Positions 55,093-64,000 of a stretch of DNA of 64,000 nucleotides are shown here, in pieces. How positions within the stretch are numbered: position 1 is the first letter of the stretch; every line of letters begins with the position of its first letter. Source of the stretch: Desertimonas sp963786985 (GTDB taxonomy: Bacteria > Actinomycetota > Acidimicrobiia > Acidimicrobiales > Ilumatobacteraceae); assembly GCA_963786985.1 (NCBI GenBank), contig CAWBBL010000004.1, positions 1 to 64,000 on the forward strand, in the 5' to 3' direction. The translations under genes were made by a program, and so were the position numbers. Below the pieces are notes generated by a model. The model saw nothing but the letters and a program-made list of their open reading frames with translations, was not told where the DNA came from and ran no database searches.

Positions 55093-56748
55093 TCAGGCCG
55101 GTCGCCCGTCGAGGTACACGACGCCCTTGTTGCCGTCGACGGTGATCACCTGGCCGGTCTTGATCACGGTCGTGCCGATGTTCGATCCGACCACCGCTGG
55201 TACGCCGTACTCTCGGGCGACGATCGCGCTGTGCGAGAGCACCCCGCCAACGTCAGAAACGACAGCGCCGGCGATGGAGAACAGCGGGACCCACGGCGGC
55301 AACGTCATCTCGCAGACCATCACCTCACCTTCTTCGAGGTCGTCGATCGCCTGCGACAGCGACCGGCACACGCGAGCTGAGCCGGTGTACGAGCCGGGCG
55401 AACCGGCGACTGCCTTGATCACGTTGGGGTCGGAGTTCTCCTCGGGCGGCACGATGCCGAGCAGCCGATACACGAGGGCATCCATGAACGGGTCGGGCAC
55501 GTCCGGCGGCGGAGGAAGCGTGCCGAGTTCGGTTGGCGGGCTCACCGCGCACGCCCGCTGGAAGCTTGCCCGTCGCTCGGCGACGGATTCACGACGGTCG
55601 CCGCCGTTCGTGAGGGCGTCGACAACCTCGTCCCGATAGAGGAAGTGGACGTCGTCGGCGGCGTCGATCACACCCTTGGCGACGAGCCGGTCGCCCACCG
55701 CCAGGACGAAGCGACGGAACACGCTGATGTACAGCTGGTCGATGTAGAAGGCGTGGTCCTCGGTCAGCGGGAAGCTGTACTGCGCCGCCTCGTAGAGCTC
55801 GTCGAACTTGGCGAGGGTTTCGCGATCGTCAGCGAGCTTCTCGCGCAGATCGGCCATCAGCTGCTGGCGGGTGGCGACGTTGTGCTGGTACTGGTTCTCG
55901 GGGTCCTCGCTCTCGTCGAGGCCGATCATCGCCTTGATGCTGGCCAACGGGATCGACGGATCCTCGCGCCACGGCACGTCGGCGAGGTCGTACACCGCGT
56001 CACTGCGCCACCCGAACTCGAACAGGAACTCGTCGAGCTGACGGCGGAAGTCCCGACCCTCCGGGCTCTCGTCGAGCGCCCCGAGCAACTCACTCTCCTC
56101 CGTGCTGTCGAACAGTGCGGTGAGCACTGGGCTGGCCACGACGGTGCGGCTGAGTGCCCACAGGCCACGGGCGGCGTCGACCGAGCGGGTGTGATGCCCC
56201 TGCAGCGTCCGGTACGACTCGGTCGGCTCGTCAGGCTGCACCACCTTGTCGTAGAGGTCGCAGAACGCGCTGCTCGACAACAGCACGAAGTTGATGTGTC
56301 CGTGGATCCACCACTGGTCGCGCATCAGTTGGGTCAGCTCGTCGAGCTTGGCCATGAGCTCGGCGTCGCTGAGCACGGACCAGTCGGCGGTCTTCAGGGG
56401 AATGTTCTGGGCGATGACGGCCGGCTTCCATTCCTCTTCCCACGTCTTGCCGATCTGCGGGACCTTGGCCGCCAGCTTCTCGTGGTAGTTGACCATCCTC
56501 CGCTGGATCTCGGCCTCGTCAGGGATCGGGTGGAAGGCGACGTAGAAGAAGTGGTTGATCTCCTTGGTCGACACCATGATCGGACAGTCGTACTCCGCCT
56601 GGGCTTTGGTGAAGCCTTCGGCCAGGGTGCGCACGACGAGGTCGAAGGACAGCGGCGTGATCGGCCGTGGTGCGTGCATCTTGTCGAGCGCCCAGTAGCC
56701 CTCGATCTCGTCTGGTGTCGGAAACACGACCTCATCCGTCGTCGTCAC
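55093..56748 (-). CDS. PEP-utilizing enzyme mobile-domain protein without ATP-grasp domain
   Basis: A 551-residue protein. The C-terminal 90 residues are the swivelling phosphohistidine domain of PEP synthase/PPDK/rifampin phosphotransferase, with the reactive His in GGVLSHSAIVAREYGVPAVVG (about residue 507). The first 400 residues are helical (HFFYVAFHPIPDEAEIQRRMVNYHEKL, DDVHFLYRDEVVDAL) and resemble the middle part of those enzymes; no ATP-grasp nucleotide-binding domain is present. It may work with a separate partner. ATG 56748. Confidence 0.82.
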   Translation of the reverse strand: MTTTDEVVFPTPDEIEGYWALDKMHAPRPITPLSFDLVVRTLAEGFTKAQAEYDCPIMVSTKEINHFFYVAFHPIPDEAEIQRRMVNYHEKLAAKVPQIGKTWEEEWKPAVIAQNIPLKTADWSVLSDAELMAKLDELTQLMRDQWWIHGHINFVLLSSSAFCDLYDKVVQPDEPTESYRTLQGHHTRSVDAARGLWALSRTVVASPVLTALFDSTEESELLGALDESPEGRDFRRQLDEFLFEFGWRSDAVYDLADVPWREDPSIPLASIKAMIGLDESEDPENQYQHNVATRQQLMADLREKLADDRETLAKFDELYEAAQYSFPLTEDHAFYIDQLYISVFRRFVLAVGDRLVAKGVIDAADDVHFLYRDEVVDALTNGGDRRESVAERRASFQRACAVSPPTELGTLPPPPDVPDPFMDALVYRLLGIVPPEENSDPNVIKAVAGSPGSYTGSARVCRSLSQAIDDLEEGEVMVCEMTLPPWVPLFSIAGAVVSDVGGVLSHSAIVAREYGVPAVVGSNIGTTVIKTGQVITVDGNKGVVYLDGRPA

Positions 56749-56879
56749 GTCGATTCCCCCTGTTCAGATGACACTGATCAGCCCCGCGTGCGCGCCGCGA
56801 TGCAGGACCCTGGGGGCGAACGTTACCAACCCGGCGCGACACGTCAGGTTCCCTGATGCGGCACTAGCTTCGCTCAGCC

Positions 56880-57977
56880 ATGACCACCGTTGCTGACGGC
56901 CGCCGACCGCGGCACACGGACGCGGCCACTCGCCTCGTCCTGCTCGGAACCGGCGGGGGCGCCTATCCCAAGGCGCGGCGGTGCGGGTCGGCCAACGCGG
57001 TCGTCGTCGGCGACGCCGTCTACCTCATCGACGCCGGTGAGGGTGTGCACCGCCAGCTCTGGCGGGCCGGGCTCACCGTCAACCAGCGGTTTGCCCCGGA
57101 CCGTCCGCTGCTGCGGGCGATCTTCATCACCCACCTACACGCCGACCACATCATGGATCTGGCCAACCTCGTGCAGGGCAGCTGGCCGTCGCAGCCGATC
57201 GAGGTGTTCGGCCCGGCGCCGGCCGGATTGCCGGTGCCGGCGTTCCCCGGTGGCTCCGTCGCCCAGGTGTCCTTTCCAGAGGATCCGACCCCGGGGATTC
57301 ACGGCACGGTCGACTACCTGTGGCGGGCGTTTGCCTACAACATCAACCTGCGCGTCGCCGATGAGGGCCGGACCAACGTGACGGATTCGCTGCGGGTGCA
57401 CGAGATCGGCGTGCGCCGGGAGGGCTACTCGCCGGACATCGACCTCGGCCTGACGGGCGACGGAAGCTCGCCGAGCGCCGCCGCACCGGACATGGATCCC
57501 GTCGAGATCTACCCCGAGGACGACCACGGCGTCCGCGTGACGGCGACTCTCGTGCAGCACGCCCCGGTGTTCCCGGCCTTCGGGTTCCGCGTCGACACGC
57601 CGCAGGGTTCCGTGGCCTTCTCCGGCGACACCGGGCGATGCGCCAACGTCGCCCGGTTGGCAGATGGCGCCGACCTGCTCGTTCACGAGGTGATCGACGT
57701 CGACCGCCTCGCGGCCCGGCTCGCCGGCCTGCCCAATTCGGCCGCCGTACTCAATCACCTGCGCTCGGCGCACTCGTCGCCAGAACAGGTCGGCGAGATC
57801 GCCAGTCGGGCTGGGGTCGAGACGCTGGTGCTCTCCCACCTCGTTCCGGGTGACGGCGATCCCACCGACGAGGAATGGGAAGCCCGGGTGCGTCCGTTCT
57901 TCGACGGCGAGGTCGTGTGCGGTGTCGACCTCGACGAGTTCGCCCTCGGGGGTCGGGCACCGATCGCGCGCCAGTAG
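56880..57977 (+). CDS. MBL-fold metallohydrolase (RNase Z-like)
   Basis: A 365-residue metallo-beta-lactamase-fold enzyme. It opens RLVLLGTGGGAYPKARRCGSANAVVVGDAVYLIDAGEGVHRQL, with THLHADHIMDL (HxHxDH, residues about 84-90), FRVDTPQGSVAFSGDTGRCANVARLADGADLLVHE and LSHLVPGD. This layout is the RNase Z/arylsulfatase-like group. Substrate unknown. It is divergent from the PEP gene across a 131-base gap with no clear boxes. Confidence 0.9.
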   Translation: MTTVADGRRPRHTDAATRLVLLGTGGGAYPKARRCGSANAVVVGDAVYLIDAGEGVHRQLWRAGLTVNQRFAPDRPLLRAIFITHLHADHIMDLANLVQGSWPSQPIEVFGPAPAGLPVPAFPGGSVAQVSFPEDPTPGIHGTVDYLWRAFAYNINLRVADEGRTNVTDSLRVHEIGVRREGYSPDIDLGLTGDGSSPSAAAPDMDPVEIYPEDDHGVRVTATLVQHAPVFPAFGFRVDTPQGSVAFSGDTGRCANVARLADGADLLVHEVIDVDRLAARLAGLPNSAAVLNHLRSAHSSPEQVGEIASRAGVETLVLSHLVPGDGDPTDEEWEARVRPFFDGEVVCGVDLDEFALGGRAPIARQ

Positions 57978-57983
57978 TGACGG

Positions 57984-58029
57984 AAGTCCCGACGACGCGG
58001 GCCGCAGTGAGCGCGATGTGTCGGGACTT
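57984..58029. terminator. Bidirectional hairpin between convergent genes
   Basis: A perfect 10-base inverted repeat (AAGTCCCGAC at 57984-57993 and GTCGGGACTT at 58020-58029) with a 26-base loop lies between the MBL and esterase stops. No T-tract. Confidence 0.65.
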
Positions 58030-58042
58030 GTCGCGTTGCCAC

Positions 58043-58846
58043 CTAGTGGGGCGCGCTCTTCGGAGATCGGGCGCGATCGAGCGCCAGTAGGAAGCGGACG
58101 GCCCGGTCGAAGATCGCCGCGACGTCGGCGGCACCGTCGAAGAAGTGATCGGCGTCGGCCACGATTTCCAACTCGACCGCGACTCCTGTACGGCGCAGGC
58201 GCTCCGCCAACCGCATGCTCTGGTCACACGGCACCCACGTGTCCGCCGCGCCGTGCTGGATGAGGAACGGTGGAGCACCAGCGTGAACGTGACTGACCGG
58301 GCTGGCCGCCCTCGCCACCTCGACGTGCTCACCGATCGGCCCGCCGAGCAGGCGGGCCTCGAAGGAGTCGGTCGCCGTCTGGTCGAGGGCCAGGAGATCC
58401 GTCACCGGGTACCAGCAAACGACGCCCCCGACGGGTGGGCCGTTGCCGTGCAGTGCTGCCAGGGCGGCGAGATGTCCGCCAGCCGATGCGCCCCACAGGT
58501 AGATGCGGGCCGGATCGACGCCGATCTCGGCGGCGTGGTCGGTGAGCCAGCACAGCGCCTCGACGGCGTCGTCGTGCTGGGCCGGGAACAGGGCCTCGCC
58601 GCTGAGGCGGTAGTCGGGCGCGGCGACGACGAATCCGGCTGCGGTGAGTCGCTCGAAGAAGCCGTGGGCCCACCCGCGAGTCTCCCGCGGTGGGCGACTG
58701 CGATGGCTCTGGCGCCACCCACCGCCGTGGAAGTAGACGAGCAGTGGGCCCAGGCCACCGTCGGGATCGGACGGCCGGTAGACGTCGAGCTCGAGGGCCC
58801 GGAACCCCTCACGCTCGGCAAACACGATCGCCTTGTCGACCCTCAC
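58043..58846 (-). CDS. Alpha/beta hydrolase (carboxylesterase, HSL-like)
   Basis: A 267-residue esterase: LLVYFHGGGWRQS (oxyanion HGGG), FVVAAPDYRLSGEALFPAQHDDAVEALCWL, nucleophile YLWGASAGGHLAALA, acid HGAADTWVPCDQS and His in DADHFFDGAADV. The start is GTG 58846; the longer frame upstream is the shadow of the divergent transporter gene. Confidence 0.88.
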   Translation of the reverse strand: MRVDKAIVFAEREGFRALELDVYRPSDPDGGLGPLLVYFHGGGWRQSHRSRPPRETRGWAHGFFERLTAAGFVVAAPDYRLSGEALFPAQHDDAVEALCWLTDHAAEIGVDPARIYLWGASAGGHLAALAALHGNGPPVGGVVCWYPVTDLLALDQTATDSFEARLLGGPIGEHVEVARAASPVSHVHAGAPPFLIQHGAADTWVPCDQSMRLAERLRRTGVAVELEIVADADHFFDGAADVAAIFDRAVRFLLALDRARSPKSAPH

Positions 58847-58957
58847 GCATGATGGTGTAGCAGGGCGGTCGCCGTGCCCGGATCGTCCGGCCCGGTGGCG
58901 ACCGGCTAGCTTGCCGGCAGCGGTCGCCGGCGGGTCTGCGACCCGGAGGGGAGTCGC

Positions 58958-60638
58958 ATGACCACGGTGGTTGAGCACGTCGCCGCATCGACGCGCTCGT
59001 TCGCTGCCGTGTTCCGCAATCCGGCGCTGCGGCGGATCAACCTGGCCCTCGCCGCATCGGTGATCGGTGACTGGGCCTACTCGGTGGCCGTCTCCGTGTG
59101 GGTGTTCCAGGAGCACGGGGCCGCGGCGCTGGGGTTCTTCGGGGTTGCCAGGTACGTGACGATGGCGGTGCTCGGCCCGCTGATGGCGACCGCGGCGGAC
59201 CGCTTCCCCAAACGGCTGGTGATGGTCGCGGCCGACATCGCCCGGGCGGTGACGGTCGTCGTCGGAGCAGTCGTCATCGCCACCGACGGGCCGGCGTTCC
59301 TCGTGTACGCCCTCGGGTTGCTCACATCGATCTTCTCGCTTGCCTTCCGTCCAGCGCAGTCCGCCCTCCTGCCGCGCCTGGCGACCGAACCGCAGCAGCT
59401 GACCAGCGCCAACGTCGTGGCGTCGACGATCGAGAGCCTCGGGTTCTTCGTCGGCCCGGCCATCGCCGGGTTCCTGTTGGCAATCGCCGACGTCGAGGTG
59501 GTCTATCTCGTCAACGCCGCCTCGTTCGTCGTGTCGGCGATCCTGCTCAGCCGACTCGTCGAACCGACGAGCGCGGCGCCAGCCGACGCCGCCGAGGACG
59601 ACGACGAGCAGACCGCCGACCATCGAAGCAGGTGGCCTGTTCCGCGACGCGGCGGCTGGATTCGCCGTGATCCGCGGCAACCGCGACCTCCGCTTGGTCA
59701 CCGCCCTGATGGCCGCTCAGACGGTGGTCGCCGGAGCGTCGCTCGTGTACGAGGTGAGCATCGCCTTGGACCTCCTCGACATGGGTGAGTCAGGTCTCGG
59801 CCTGCTCGACGCCGTGCTCGGCGTCGGAGGCATCCTCGGCGGCTTCGTGGTGCTCGTGCTCGCCCGCCGTGGACGGCTGGCCAGCGACTTCGGCGTCGGC
59901 GTGATCCTGTGGGCTGCCCCGCTGCTGCTGATCGCCGCCGTTCCGTCGCTCGCCACGACGCTCGTGGCGATGTTCCTCATCGGGCTCGCCAACTCGATGG
60001 TCGACGTCAACGCCTACACGATCGTCCAACGCGTCGCGCCCGCCGAGGTGATGGGTCGGGTCTTCGGAGCGTTGGAGAGCCTGTTGACCGTCGGCATGGC
60101 CCTCGGCGCGCTGGTCATGCCGCTGCTGATCGAGCTCGTCGGGCTGCGCACGGGGTTGGCGATCGTCGGCGGGGCCGTGACCCTCGCCGGGCTGGCCGGT
60201 TTCGCCGGCTTGCGGCGGATCGACGAGACCGCCCTGGCGCCGGCCGGCCTGGAACTCGTCCGCGGCGTTCCGCTGCTCGCTGTGTTGCCGCCACCGGTGC
60301 AGGAACGCCTGGCGCACGTGCTCGTGCCGGCAACCTTCGCGGCCGGCGAGGTGGTCATCAGGGAAGGCGACCGGGGCGACCGGTTCTGGATCATCGAGCG
60401 GGGCGAGGCAGTCGTCAGCATCGCCGGCGAAACCGTGCGCCAGCTCCGCGCGGGTGATTCCTTCGGGGAGATCGCCCTGCTGCGCGACGTCCCGCGCACC
60501 GCCACCGTCCAGGCCGGCGACGAGGATCTCGTCCTCCAGGGCCTGGATCGCGACGAGTTCATTCCCGCCGTCACCGGTCACGGCGAGGCCTCCGAGGTCG
60601 CCGACGCCGTCGTCGAGAGGTGGCTGGCCCTCGGCTGA
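58958..60638 (+). CDS. MFS transporter fused to cyclic-nucleotide-binding domain, frameshifted
   Basis: About 559 residues after removing one extra base near 59618 (EQTAD then IEAGGLFRDAAAG). Residues 20-410 are an MFS-type carrier with about twelve helices (MATAADRFPKRLVMVAADIARAVTV, LMAAQTVVAGASLVYEV, FLIGLANSMVDVNAYTIVQRV). Residues about 420-550 form a cyclic-nucleotide-binding barrel: VVIREGDRGDRFWIIERGEAVVSI, then the phosphate-binding cassette FGEIALLRDVPRTATV with its Glu and Arg. Transport gated by cAMP or cGMP is inferred. Two class III cyclases lie nearby. Confidence 0.84.
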
Positions 60639-60669
60639 CCCGGCCGAACGCCATTCCTGCGCGTCTCGA

Positions 60670-63600
60670 TCAACGCTGCGCGACGGCGGCCTGAACCACC
60701 GGCGCGGCAAGTGCGTCGGGCACGATCGAGGAGCGGCCGGCAACCGAGCCCGGTGGCGATCGATCGTGCTTCGGCGACGGCCTGCTCGGCCGCCGCCGAG
60801 TCGCCGGCGGCGGCCAGGAAACCGGCGTGATCGAGCAGCCCGTGGGCGAGGTGGTAGGGAGTGCTGATCGAGCGCAGCGCTTCGACCGCCAGGACGAATT
60901 GGTCGGCGGCGTCGGCGGCCTGCTCCGCGGCGGCGAGGCGGGCGCGGATCAACAGCGCTTCGGCGCGCTGCATCGGCGCGAGCTGGCCGGGCTGGTGCCG
61001 TTCGCAGATGTCGAGCAGCTCCGCCTCGGCGGTGAGATCGCCCAACTCGTGGGCACACCGGGCGGCCAGCGGCCACGCCCACCGTCCGTCGTCACCGGCG
61101 AAGGGCAGGGCCCGCTCCACCTGCTCGACGGAGATGCGACTCTGGCGCAGCGCCTCGCCATGGTCGTTGCGCGCCATCGCCGTGAACGCTCGAGCGGTGG
61201 CCACACATGCCGATGTCCTGGGGATCCTCGCTCGCAAGCATGTCGTTCACTTTGCCGAGCAGCTCGTCGGCGACGTCTGCATCGCCGCGTAGAGCTCTGA
61301 ACCACGCATCCACCGTGATGAAGAAGTCGTCGTCGGCGAACAGGTGCCGGTTGGGGTTGTCGGTGAGTGCTCTGTCGGCATCGTCCCAGTCGGCCGTCGC
61401 CGCAAGGGCGATGACGAGGTTGCGCGACACTGGTCCCGAGCACATACCGGTCGCCCGAGCGGACGACGAGGTCGAAGGCCTGCCGCGCTGCCTCGGCGGC
61501 GTCGACGGGATCGTCGACCATGAGGCAGTTGGCCAGGTTGTGGTACGCCATCGCCCCACTTCGCGCGTTCTCGTGGTCGTCGGCCAGGCGGGCTGCCTCG
61601 CGGAAGTACATCGCTGCCTCACGGCGGCGACCGGCGACGTCGAGATAGATCGCCCGCGTGATCATCACGTCGGGCAACCGCGACGGGAGGTCGAGCGAGG
61701 CGACGACCTCGAGGGCCTCTTCGGTGAGCCTGTTGGCAGCGGACGTACCGGCGAACGTCTCCAGCGACGCGAGTTGCTCGATGGCGTGGGTGGTGTCGAT
61801 GTCGGGGTTCTCGCGCAGCACCTCGAGAGCAGCCGTCAGCTGCACCCTGGCGTCCGTGTGCCGGCCGAGGCGGCGAAGTAACCGTCCGAGCACGGTGCGC
61901 GCCCGCGCCAGTGCTCGTTCATCGCCGAGGTTGACGTGGGCCTCGACGGCGCGTTCGGCGACCCGGACCGTTGCCGCCGAAGTCTTTTCGGCAGTCGAGG
62001 CTTGGGCAGCGCGCAGCAGCAAGTCGGGAGCGCGTGGGTCGTTGGCGTCGGCTCGCTCGACGAGATCGGCGGCATCGAGGTAGCTCGACGTGGCCCGGGC
62101 GGAGGCGCCGGCCCGGGAGGCACGCTCGGCCGCCCTCGTCATCGCCGCCACCGCCAGCTCGCGGATCTCGCCGACGTCGCGATCATCGGGCACCGCTTCG
62201 AGGGCGTCGACGTAGTGGCGGGCGACGACGTCGATCACCTCTTCGCCATCACGCGGGAACGTCGCCCGCAGATGGGCCGCGACGGCGAGGTGACGAGCCT
62301 TGCGGTCGCGGCGCGACAACGTCTCGTAGGCGACCTGCCGCAACATCTCCTGGGAGAAGCGATAGTTCCCGCGTTCGGGCGACCGCGGATCGGCGGACAC
62401 CTGCAAGACCTCTCGGCGCAACAGCTCGCCGAGGATCGACTCGACGGTTGCGGATGGCAACCCGGACACGCCGGCGACCGCCTCCGCCGGGAAGCTGCTC
62501 CCCAACACGGCCGCACCGGTGAGGACCTGGCGAACCTGCGGGTCGAGGGCATCGAGTCGTGCCGCCAGGAGGGCATGGAGGCTGTCGGGGACTTCCAGCT
62601 GGCCGACGTCGCCGACGATGCGGTAGACGCCCTCGATCGGCCGCACCACGTCGCGGTCGATGAGTGCCCGAATGCTCTCCACGGCGTAGAGCGGGATGCC
62701 CTGGGCGCGCTCGACGATCATCGAACGTGCCGGACTCGGTGATCCCGGAATGAGCGCCTCGACGAGGGCGTCCATCGACGACGCGTCGAGCGGGTCGAGC
62801 GTGACCCTGACCCGGTTCCGTCCTGATCCGAAATCGGGCCGCCGCTCGTCGATCTCCGTCCGGGCGAAGACGAGCACGAACAGCGGCAGATCACGCACCC
62901 AGTCGACGAGATGGTCGACGAACTCGAGCAGCTCGGTGCGGGCGTGGTGGGCATCCTCGATGAGGATCGCCACCGGTGCCGTCGACGCCAGTCGCTCGAA
63001 GAACCGTCGCCATCCGGCGAACAACTCGTCGCGCGTGAGCTCTGTCCCAGGGTCACCCGCGAACGGTGTCCCGAGCAGCCGCCCGAGGCGAACTCCGATG
63101 AACGCCCGGTCATCGGGGTCGGCCACGAAGCGTTCGAGACCGCTGGCGAGCTTGTCAGCGACCAGTTCCGGCTCATCCTCCTCGGCGATCTCGAGACGCT
63201 GACGAACGGCCTCGGCGAGCGCCCAGAACACCAGCCCCTCCCCGTAGGAGAGGCAGCGCCCACGGTGCCACCACACAGTGTCGGCGAGACCGTCGATGTA
63301 CTTCTCGAACTCCCACCCCAGCCGGCTCTTGCCGACGCCCGCCGGGCCGGACACGAGCACCAACCGCGGCTGCCGGCGCTCGACGGACGCATGGAACAGC
63401 TCACGAACCATGCGCATCTCGACGCCGCGGCCGATCAGTGGGGCCTCCAGCCCGTCGACCCGTTGCGCGCCTCCGATCGCCGATACAACATGCATCGCCC
63501 GCCACACCCGTTCCGGCTCGACCTTGCCCTTGAGCTGGTGCTCGCCGGCGTCCTCGAACCTGATCGCGCTCGTCGTCACTCGCCGGGTCGTCCCGTCGAC

Positions 63601-64000
63601 GAGCACCTGGCCGGGCGCGGCGATGGCCTGGATGCGGGCCGCGGTGTTGACCGCATCGCCGGCGACCATCCCCTCGTGCGTCGCCCCGATCGTCACGGCG
63701 ACCTCGCCGGTCACGACGCCGGCCCGCGCTCGGAGATCGTCAACGCCGCCTTCGGCACCGAGCTGGCGAACGGCATCGACAAGGTCCAAACCGGCGCGCA
63801 CGGCACGCTCGGCGTCCTCCTCGGTCGCCACGGGAGTGCCCCACACGGCCATCACCGCGTCGCCGATGAACTTCTCGACCACTCCCCCGTAGCGCCCGAT
63901 GACGGTTCGCGCCGTCTCGAAGTACCTGGTCAGCAGCTCACGCACCTCTTCGGGGTCCTCGACCTCCGAGCGCGCCGTGAACCCGACGAGATCGCAGAAC
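60670..64000 (-). CDS. Class III adenylate/guanylate cyclase with AAA and TPR region, partial, frameshifted
   Basis: The gene runs off the window edge. The visible cyclase domain has FCDLVGFTARSE (metal Asp), VVEKFIGDAVMAVWG (Lys/Asp), HEGMVAGDAVNTAARIQAIA (Asn/Arg), then an AAA domain (PLIGRGVEMRMVRELF, VSGPAGVGKSRLGWEFE, AILIEDAHHARTELLEF) and TPR-like repeats. Extra bases near 61430, 61205 and 60710 shift the frame; after repair it ends APVVQAAVAQR at 60670. Without the last repair the stop would be 60578, inside the converging MFS gene. A cAMP-making sensor is inferred. Confidence 0.82.

Noticed and set aside
1..64000. CRISPR array, prophage, integrase or insertion sequence
   Set aside because: No regularly spaced repeat-spacer array, transposase, integrase or phage structural gene was found.

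Overview
This window is a high-GC actinobacterial chromosome segment. Supporting signs are a bL37-type ribosomal micro-protein ending in the KANHGKRPN signature, F420-type luciferase-like oxidoreductases, a mycothiol-type MDMPI domain, class III cyclases fused to AAA/TPR regulators, and short or overlapping gene spacing. My best guess is a member of Acidimicrobiia (Ilumatobacter-like). That placement is inference, because there is no rRNA gene to settle it. No prophage, insertion sequence or CRISPR array is visible. No gene-free stretch exceeds about 300 bases once the tRNA-Leu at 5623-5706 is counted.

Layout. 1-5.5 kb: an amidohydrolase and a fumarylacetoacetase-fold enzyme, a cupin, and an orphan form II CoxL-like molybdenum hydroxylase subunit. 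5.6-22 kb: tRNA-Leu(TAA), a GNAT protein, release factor 3, a secreted TAP-type peptidase, a PD-(D/E)XK nuclease, a VOC protein, a prolyl oligopeptidase, bL37, an esterase with a divergent TetR regulator and two clear operators, a CPBP protease, an SDR protein, a DUF899 protein, glutathione peroxidase, a beta-lactamase-fold hydrolase and a PHP/HhH protein. 22-29 kb: ychF, a striking four-copy inverted-repeat array, then a tightly coupled cluster. The cluster holds a NarI-like membrane cytochrome, a Mo-bisMGD catalytic subunit, a 4Fe-4S/Rieske fusion, a two-helix micro-protein and a TDT/SLAC1-type transporter. 29-33 kb: an AraC regulator, VOC proteins, and an ECF sigma factor with a soluble anti-sigma/MDMPI fusion. 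33-41 kb, minus strand: a livKHMGF ABC importer followed by an F420 oxidoreductase, an intradiol dioxygenase and a MarR regulator, probably one aromatic-compound uptake and ring-cleavage unit. 41-64 kb: a secreted proline-rich protein, a LuxR/AAA regulator, a MetE-like/methyltransferase fusion with a stand-alone MetE-like partner, two giant cyclase/AAA/TPR regulators, a ROK regulator with a secreted aldose epimerase, an orphan PEP-utilizing mobile-domain protein, an MBL hydrolase, an esterase, and an MFS transporter fused to a cyclic-nucleotide-binding domain.

Data quality. About 21 single-base indels interrupt twelve otherwise intact genes. Most sit beside short G/C runs. In each gene whose true ends I could fix, the arithmetic of the shifts restores an intact frame. 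I therefore treat these as probable sequencing errors and annotate each such gene as one span. The alternative is real decay.
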